From: Maribellus sediminis
Lineage (GTDB): Bacteria; Bacteroidota; Bacteroidia; Bacteroidales; Prolixibacteraceae
Direction: 5' to 3'
DNA length: 64,000 nt
Assembly (NCBI RefSeq): GCF_011799805.1
Contig: NZ_WXUB01000003.1
Coordinates: forward strand, 310,001 to 374,000
Shown: one piece after another, positions 59,475-64,000 of the stretch
Numbering within the stretch: position 1 is the first letter of the stretch
How the letters are laid out: each line of letters opens with the position of its first letter
Program-made: the position numbers and the translations under genes
The notes under the pieces: model-generated
Told to the model about the DNA's origin: nothing
The model's database searches: none
Seen by the model: only the letters and a program-made list of their open reading frames with translations

Positions 59475-59508
59475 AGGATTCCAGCTTTTAAAAGAGATGG
59501 AATCCTTC
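59475..59508 (-). terminator. Terminator after the M3 peptidase gene
   Basis: On the minus strand AAGGATTCCA pairs with TGGAATCCTT (14-base loop) and is followed by a run of seven T. It lies 68 bases past the M3 stop codon, beyond the repeat at 59521-59564. Confidence 0.8.
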
Positions 59509-59520
59509 AATATTTCAGAA

Positions 59521-59564
59521 TTCACCGGGTGACTATTTGAATCGTCTCAGAGTCACCCGGTGAA
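59521..59564. repeat. REP-like inverted repeat with flanking ATTTGAAT copies
   Basis: TTCACCGGGTGAC (59521-59533) and GTCACCCGGTGAA (59552-59564) are a perfect 13-bp inverted pair. Each arm is followed by ATTTGAAT (59535-59542 and 59566-59573), so the unit combines inverted and direct repetition. It sits between the M3 stop codon and its terminator. Confidence 0.7.
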
Positions 59565-59575
59565 CATTTGAATAT

Positions 59576-61666
59576 CTATTGCAGACCGCTGCGTTCGAGC
59601 AAAGCATCAACTGTTGGCTCCTGGCCACGGAAACGTTTGTACAATTCCATTGGGTGTTCGGTACCACCTTTTTCAAGAATGTTGGTACGGAACGAAGCAG
59701 CCACTTCTTTGTTGAACAGGCCTTTTTCCTTGAATACACTGAAGGCATCGGCGTCAAGCACCTCAGCCCATTTATAGCCGTAGTAACCTGCAGCATAACC
59801 ACCAGCAAAAAGGTGCCCGAATTGTGTGCTCATGCAAACACCATCAACCGGTTTAAAAATCTGCATTTTCTTCCAGGCTTTCTCTTCGAAATCTTTCACA
59901 TTGCCGGTGAATGGTTTTTCCAGTGTATGCCAGGTCATATCGAGATACCCAAAGCTCAACTGGCGAATCGAAAGGTAACCGGCCAGGTAGTTTTGCGAAT
60001 CAACAATTTTTTGAACCAACTCAGCGGGAATGGTTTCACCAGTCTGGTAATGTTTGGCAAAACGATCGAGGAATTCCTTTTCGGTGGCCCAGTTTTCCAT
60101 GATCTGTGAAGGCAGCTCCACAAAATCGCGGTAAACATTGGTTCCCGACAAACTCGAATAGGTTGAATTTGCCAACATTCCGTGCAGTGCGTGCCCAAAT
60201 TCGTGCATAAAAGTCTGCACTTCGTCAAAAGTCAGCAAGGCCGGCTTGGTCTCGGTTGGGCGGGTAAAATTCATTACGATGGTAACATGCGGACGCGAAT
60301 CAACGCCATTGTCTTTCCACTGGCCTTTAAAGTCGTTCATCCAGGCACCGCCACGTTTTCCGGGGCGCGGGTGAAAATCGGTGTAAAATACCGAAAGGAA
60401 TTTACCATCGGCATCGAAAACTTCGTAGGCAGTTACCTCATCGTTATAAACGGGTATGTCTTTATTTTCTTTGAACGTGATTCCGTACAGATCGGTAGCT
60501 AAACCAAAAACACCGTCAACCACATTGCTCAGTTCGAAGTAGGGTTTCAGCATTTCATCGTTCAGGTCGAATTTCTCGACCTTCAGTTTTTCGCTGTAGT
60601 AGCTCCAGTCCCAGGGCATAATTTCACCGTCGAAACCCAGTGTTTCAGCATATTCCTGAACCTCCTGTTTTTCCTGCATGGCCACTTTGTACGATGCTTC
60701 GTAAAGGTCATCGAGCAAGCCGTAAACGCCTGCCGGATTCATTGCCATTCTTTGCTCCAGCACATAATCGGCATAATTATCGTAACCCAGTAGTTTGGCC
60801 ATTTCGAGACGGAGTTCTACAATTCGTTTTACATTTTCTGAGTTGTCGAATTCATCTCCTTTAAACGATTTCGAACCGTATGCCATGTAAATCTCTTTGC
60901 GCAAATCGCGGTTATCGGCATATTTCAGAACAGCCAGGTAACTTGGCATCGAGATATCGAACAACCACCCTTCCTTGTCCTTCGCTTTTGCTTTACCGGC
61001 AGCTGCTTCCAAAGCACTTTCAGGCAAACCTGCCAGAAGGCTTTCATCGGTAATGAGCTTCTCGTAAGCGTTGGTTTCTTTTAATACATTTTCGCCAAAA
61101 TCAAGTGATAATTTTGAAAGCTCAGTGCTTATCGCTCTGAATTTTTCTTTGTCGGCTTCCGAAAGATTGGCTCCGCGACGAACAAATCCGTCGTAACTAT
61201 TTTGCAGCAACATTTGCTGTTCAAGCGTCAGATCCAGTTTATCCTTTTGAGCATAAACCGCTTTTACGCGCTCAAAAAGAACGGGATCGAGCGAAATGTC
61301 GTTCTGAAATTTGGTAAACATCGGAGAGAACTCCTGTGCAATTTTTTGCAGATCGTCGTTGGTTTCCGAACTCAGCAGGTTAAAAAATATTCCTGCATTT
61401 CTCGATAATAAACGACCAACATGATCGAGCGCAACAATCGTATTCTCGAAAGTTGGCGCAGACGTATTGTTCTTTATGACTGCAACGTCCTGTTCGCCTT
61501 GCTTGATACCTTCTTCAAGCGCCGGCAAATAATGCTCGGTCTTTATTTTATCGAAGGGTGCAACATTGTGCGGGGTGTTAAAATCGCCCAGCAACGGGTT
61601 ATTTTGTGCGTGTGACATTCCTAAATTCATTAAAAAAATTAAAACTATAACATAAACTGTCTTCAT
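59576..61666 (-). CDS. M3-family zinc metallopeptidase (oligopeptidase / peptidyl-dipeptidase)
   Basis: A 696-residue exported peptidase. A signal peptide (residues 1-20, ending SHAQ) is followed by NPLLGDFNTPHNVAPFDKIK, the usual start of the Dcp-type M3 fold, and the zinc motif HEFGHALHGML (about residue 490), with the third ligand Glu about 25 residues later. Most M3A members of this layout are Dcp-like peptidyl-dipeptidases; the periplasmic location suggests degradation of imported or envelope peptides. It has its own terminator and is not in an operon. Confidence 0.93.
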   Translation of the reverse strand: MKTVYVIVLIFLMNLGMSHAQNNPLLGDFNTPHNVAPFDKIKTEHYLPALEEGIKQGEQDVAVIKNNTSAPTFENTIVALDHVGRLLSRNAGIFFNLLSSETNDDLQKIAQEFSPMFTKFQNDISLDPVLFERVKAVYAQKDKLDLTLEQQMLLQNSYDGFVRRGANLSEADKEKFRAISTELSKLSLDFGENVLKETNAYEKLITDESLLAGLPESALEAAAGKAKAKDKEGWLFDISMPSYLAVLKYADNRDLRKEIYMAYGSKSFKGDEFDNSENVKRIVELRLEMAKLLGYDNYADYVLEQRMAMNPAGVYGLLDDLYEASYKVAMQEKQEVQEYAETLGFDGEIMPWDWSYYSEKLKVEKFDLNDEMLKPYFELSNVVDGVFGLATDLYGITFKENKDIPVYNDEVTAYEVFDADGKFLSVFYTDFHPRPGKRGGAWMNDFKGQWKDNGVDSRPHVTIVMNFTRPTETKPALLTFDEVQTFMHEFGHALHGMLANSTYSSLSGTNVYRDFVELPSQIMENWATEKEFLDRFAKHYQTGETIPAELVQKIVDSQNYLAGYLSIRQLSFGYLDMTWHTLEKPFTGNVKDFEEKAWKKMQIFKPVDGVCMSTQFGHLFAGGYAAGYYGYKWAEVLDADAFSVFKEKGLFNKEVAASFRTNILEKGGTEHPMELYKRFRGQEPTVDALLERSGLQ

Positions 61667-61740
61667 AGTGTTCCGATTAAATTAATTCTTTGTAATGATG
61701 AAACAAGTATTAAAAGTTGTATCAACATTACAGTTGGTCC

Positions 61741-62319
61741 TTATTTTTTTCGTTTTTTCTTCTTTTCAACCGACCAGCCAAACTTGCCGATCTTCTTTCC
61801 TATGCCGAAATAGTGCCCGTGACTGTAAACCAACGGATTTGCCTTTGAAAAACTAAAGGCGTCCTGCTCGTTGATGTAGGCGTCGTCGATGGAAACACCG
61901 AGCACTTCGGAAATAAACATGTGATGGCTCCCCAACTCAACAATATCCTTTACCCGGCACTCGATATTCACCGGCGATTCCTCGATAATGGGCGCTTTTA
62001 CAAATTTTGCAGGCGCCGGAGTCAGGTTCATTTCCTTCCATTTATTGAATTTCCTACCCGAGCGGCAACCACACCAATCAGTAGCTTTAGCCAGCTTTTC
62101 AGTGGTCAGGTTAATCACAAATTCTCCGGTACGTTTTATGATTTCGTAGGAATGACGCCCCGGCCTGACTGAAATATAGCACATGGGCGGATCGCTGTTG
62201 ATGGTGCCTGTCCAGGCAATGGTAATAATATTCTGTTCTTCGGGCGTTTCTCCACAGCTGACCATTACTGCAGGCAGCGGATAAATTATTGTTCCGGGTT
62301 TCCAGTATGTTCGTGCCAT
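61741..62319 (-). CDS. Flavin reductase family protein
   Basis: A 192-residue flavin-binding split-barrel protein. MARTYWKPGTIIYPLPAVMVSCG opens it (shown in part), and TIAWTGTINSDPPMCYISVRP and FVINLTTEKLAKATDWCG are typical of the flavin reductase-like domain, with GHYFGIGKKIG near the end. It probably transfers electrons to FMN or FAD. The C-terminus is Lys-rich (EKKKKRKK). It is downstream of ispG on the same strand, 121 bases away. Confidence 0.88.
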   Translation of the reverse strand: MARTYWKPGTIIYPLPAVMVSCGETPEEQNIITIAWTGTINSDPPMCYISVRPGRHSYEIIKRTGEFVINLTTEKLAKATDWCGCRSGRKFNKWKEMNLTPAPAKFVKAPIIEESPVNIECRVKDIVELGSHHMFISEVLGVSIDDAYINEQDAFSFSKANPLVYSHGHYFGIGKKIGKFGWSVEKKKKRKK

Positions 62320-62380
62320 ATTATTTTGATTTTGAATTCCAGTCTCACAGAGCCTGATTCGGGTTCAACTAAAGAAAACA

Positions 62381-62406
62381 AGGAAGTATCCTTATCAGAA
62401 ACTTCC
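62381..62406 (-). terminator. Possible terminator after ispG
   Basis: On the minus strand GGAAGT pairs with ACTTCC around a 13-base loop, followed by TTGTTTTCTTT. The stem is short, so the call is tentative. Confidence 0.35.
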
Positions 62407-62440
62407 CTGCTGCTATCCTCTTTAAAATGTCGTATTCTTC

Positions 62441-64000
62441 TTAATCAACCGGATCCTGCCAGTCGCCATTTTCGCGAATCAGCTGCTCGAGTTCTTCCAC
62501 CGCATTTTCGTATGGAATGTGGCGTTTTACCGGTTTCAATCCTTTGTACAGATTTACTTTCTGATTGCCGGCACCAACAAAACCATAATCCACATCGCCC
62601 ATTTCGCCGGGTCCGTTCACCACACAACCCATAACACCAATTTTCAGGTGATCGAGATGTTTAAAATGCTCTTTAATGTTGCGCGTGGTTTCGTGCAGAT
62701 CGAAAAGCGTACGTCCGCATCCCGGGCACGATATGAATTCCGTTTTTGATACCCGCATACGGCTGGCCTGCAGGATACCAAAACTCAGGTCTTTTAATTC
62801 GGTAAACGTAATGTTTTCTCCTTCATTCGACAGGCAAATTCCATCGCCGTAACCGTCAATCAGCAAACCGCCCAAATCAGCCGACGATTTAATGCGCAGG
62901 TCTTCGAGATTTCCCTCGTTATATTTTCGGTACAGAATTACCGGAACTTTCCAGATGTGCGTCTCCAGTGCCATAAAAAAGGCGCGAAGTTCGGCCATCG
63001 GGTTGGCATTGTAACTTTCCAGGATCAATACCGTTTTCCGGGTCTGTTTCAATTTCATAATTATTTCAGGATGCATATCCATAAAACGGTCGAATTCGGC
63101 CTTGTTTGTACGGATAAATTTCATCCTTCCCCAGCGCGTACTTTCAAACAGGTATTCCTCCAACGTGATTACCGGGTATTCCTCGCCTTCAATGTCCAGA
63201 ATCTTATTTCCTGACAGGAAGTATTCGGGAACCAGTTTTCCGCGGATCGGGATCATTTCGCGCAGACTGCGATCGCCCAGATCGGCAATTACAACCGGCA
63301 ACTGTTTGCCTCCCATATTCAGCACCGGACGCGTACTGCGTCGTTCGTACTCAAACGGATTGGTTTGTGCGATCATCGGCGCGGTAATCGGTGCATGATT
63401 CTGGTACTTTTTAAAATGATTCACCAGTTTTAGCGCCACCGGAATCTCATTGATTGGTTTTTCGGTCAATGAAATCCTAACCGTATCGCCAATTCCATCG
63501 GCAAGCAAAGCACCAACACCAACTGCAGATTTTAAACGTCCGTCTTCACCTTCACCGGCTTCGGTAACTCCCAGGTGAATCGGGAACTGCATGTCTTCCA
63601 AACGCATTTTAAAATTGAGCAAGCGAACGGTATAAACCATCACACGTGTATTGCTCGATTTTATGGAAACCACCACATTGGTGAAATTCTCCTTCTTACA
63701 AATGCGCAAAAATTCGAGTACCGATTCCGCAATTCCGGCCGGAGTATCGCCAAAACGACTCATCACCCTGTCGGATAACGAACCATGATTGGCACCGATT
63801 CGCAATGCTGTTTTGGTTTCTTTTAACAACCTCAGGAAAGGAACAAACTGTTTCTCGATGTTATCGAGTTCGTTTTTGTATTCCTCGTCGGTGTAAATTT
63901 TATTTTTGAACTGGGCACGTTTGTCGTAGAAATTACCCGGGTTGATACGCACTTTCGATACGTATTGCGCAGCCACTTCAGCCAGTTTCGGATTAAAATG
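62441..64000 (-). CDS. ispG: 4-hydroxy-3-methylbut-2-enyl diphosphate synthase (IspG/GcpE), 5' end outside window
   Basis: The iron-sulfur enzyme that converts MEcPP to HMBPP in the MEP isoprenoid pathway. The visible part (about 519 codons) continues beyond 64000: the upstream codons read HFNPKLAEVAAQYVSKVR, a known internal segment, so the N-terminus is missing, and the apparent GTG start at 63976 is false. RINPGNF, GVTEAGEG and GDTVRISLT mark the TIM barrel. A long middle domain (about residues 210-390 of the visible part) is the insertion seen in Bacteroidota and plant enzymes. The C-terminal cluster ligands are in CPGCGRTLFDL and GVMGCVVNGPGE. Confidence 0.95.
   Translation of the reverse strand, partial: HFNPKLAEVAAQYVSKVRINPGNFYDKRAQFKNKIYTDEEYKNELDNIEKQFVPFLRLLKETKTALRIGANHGSLSDRVMSRFGDTPAGIAESVLEFLRICKKENFTNVVVSIKSSNTRVMVYTVRLLNFKMRLEDMQFPIHLGVTEAGEGEDGRLKSAVGVGALLADGIGDTVRISLTEKPINEIPVALKLVNHFKKYQNHAPITAPMIAQTNPFEYERRSTRPVLNMGGKQLPVVIADLGDRSLREMIPIRGKLVPEYFLSGNKILDIEGEEYPVITLEEYLFESTRWGRMKFIRTNKAEFDRFMDMHPEIIMKLKQTRKTVLILESYNANPMAELRAFFMALETHIWKVPVILYRKYNEGNLEDLRIKSSADLGGLLIDGYGDGICLSNEGENITFTELKDLSFGILQASRMRVSKTEFISCPGCGRTLFDLHETTRNIKEHFKHLDHLKIGVMGCVVNGPGEMGDVDYGFVGAGNQKVNLYKGLKPVKRHIPYENAVEELEQLIRENGDWQDPVD

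Noticed and set aside
59579-60109. 176-codon frame antisense to the M3 peptidase
   Set aside because: Lies over the zinc-site region of a well-supported gene; no start signal.
63974-63976. GTG as the start of ispG
   Set aside because: Upstream codons to the window end continue the family sequence (HFNPKLAEV), so the gene is cut by the window edge.
1-64000. tRNA or rRNA genes, CRISPR arrays, insertion sequences or prophage
   Set aside because: No cloverleaf, repeat-spacer series, transposase or phage structural gene was seen; remaining gaps are short and hold only regulatory sites and palindromes.

Overview
The window is chromosomal DNA of a Bacteroidota bacterium, probably a marine Bacteroidales/Marinilabiliales (Prolixibacteraceae-like) lineage. 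The lineage is inferred from gene content only: a complete type IX secretion core (porP, gldK, gldL, gldM, gldN), an aminopeptidase with a T9SS C-terminal sorting domain, several LytTR regulators, a fused lycopene-cyclase-domain protein, a long IspG with an inserted domain, NagB-LmbE and BlaI/M56 pairs, and candidate promoters resembling the Bacteroidota -7 element TAnnTTTG. About 49 protein genes fill nearly all of the sequence. I see no rRNA, tRNA, CRISPR array, insertion sequence or prophage.

Layout. 0-5 kb (+): carotenoid lycopene cyclase, Kdo transferase, class II ribonucleotide reductase. 5-10.7 kb: LytTR membrane regulator, GcvH, TsaE, an alanine-dehydrogenase-like protein, a second membrane LytTR protein and a B12/radical SAM enzyme. 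10.7-17.3 kb: pullulanase, envelope proteins, an S15 peptidase and a DUF4395 membrane protein. 17.7-27.7 kb (all minus): a regulatory island with two tandem giant sensor kinases, a BlaI repressor and M56 protease, a LytTR response regulator, a small exported protein and a Skp chaperone. 28-30.7 kb: LolA-like protein, ferredoxin-NADP reductase-like protein, PHP phosphoesterase. 30.9-35.3 kb (+): amino-sugar operon (ROK regulator, NagB-LmbE fusion, NagB). 35.5-38.5 kb (minus): zinc-type ABC transporter with a small zinc-ribbon protein, and YidD. 38.7-42.1 kb: glucokinase, frameshifted M1 aminopeptidase, OsmC. 42.2-44.6 kb (+): NikR-like regulator plus TonB-dependent receptor. 44.6-51.9 kb (minus): T9SS operon with a second GldK. 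52-64 kb: arginase-fold protein, TopA, PBP1A, nitroreductase, racemase, M3 peptidase, flavin reductase, IspG (cut by the window end).

The most interesting parts are these. (1) The kinase island: two sensors whose extracytoplasmic halves look like TlpA/DUF4369 proteins without the CxxC, joined to LytS-type kinase domains. Each gene is preceded by the same 71-bp element carrying a 21-bp-period direct repeat of the kind LytTR regulators bind, and the BlaI/M56 pair has a textbook BlaI operator over its own promoter. (2) A NikR-fold regulator that has lost all four nickel ligands, with matching GTAACAC half-sites 14 bp apart before itself and before the adjacent TonB receptor. (3) Several enzyme-fold proteins with missing catalytic residues (alanine-dehydrogenase-like, arginase-like, both NagB domains). 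All functional assignments come from reading motifs; no database search was possible.
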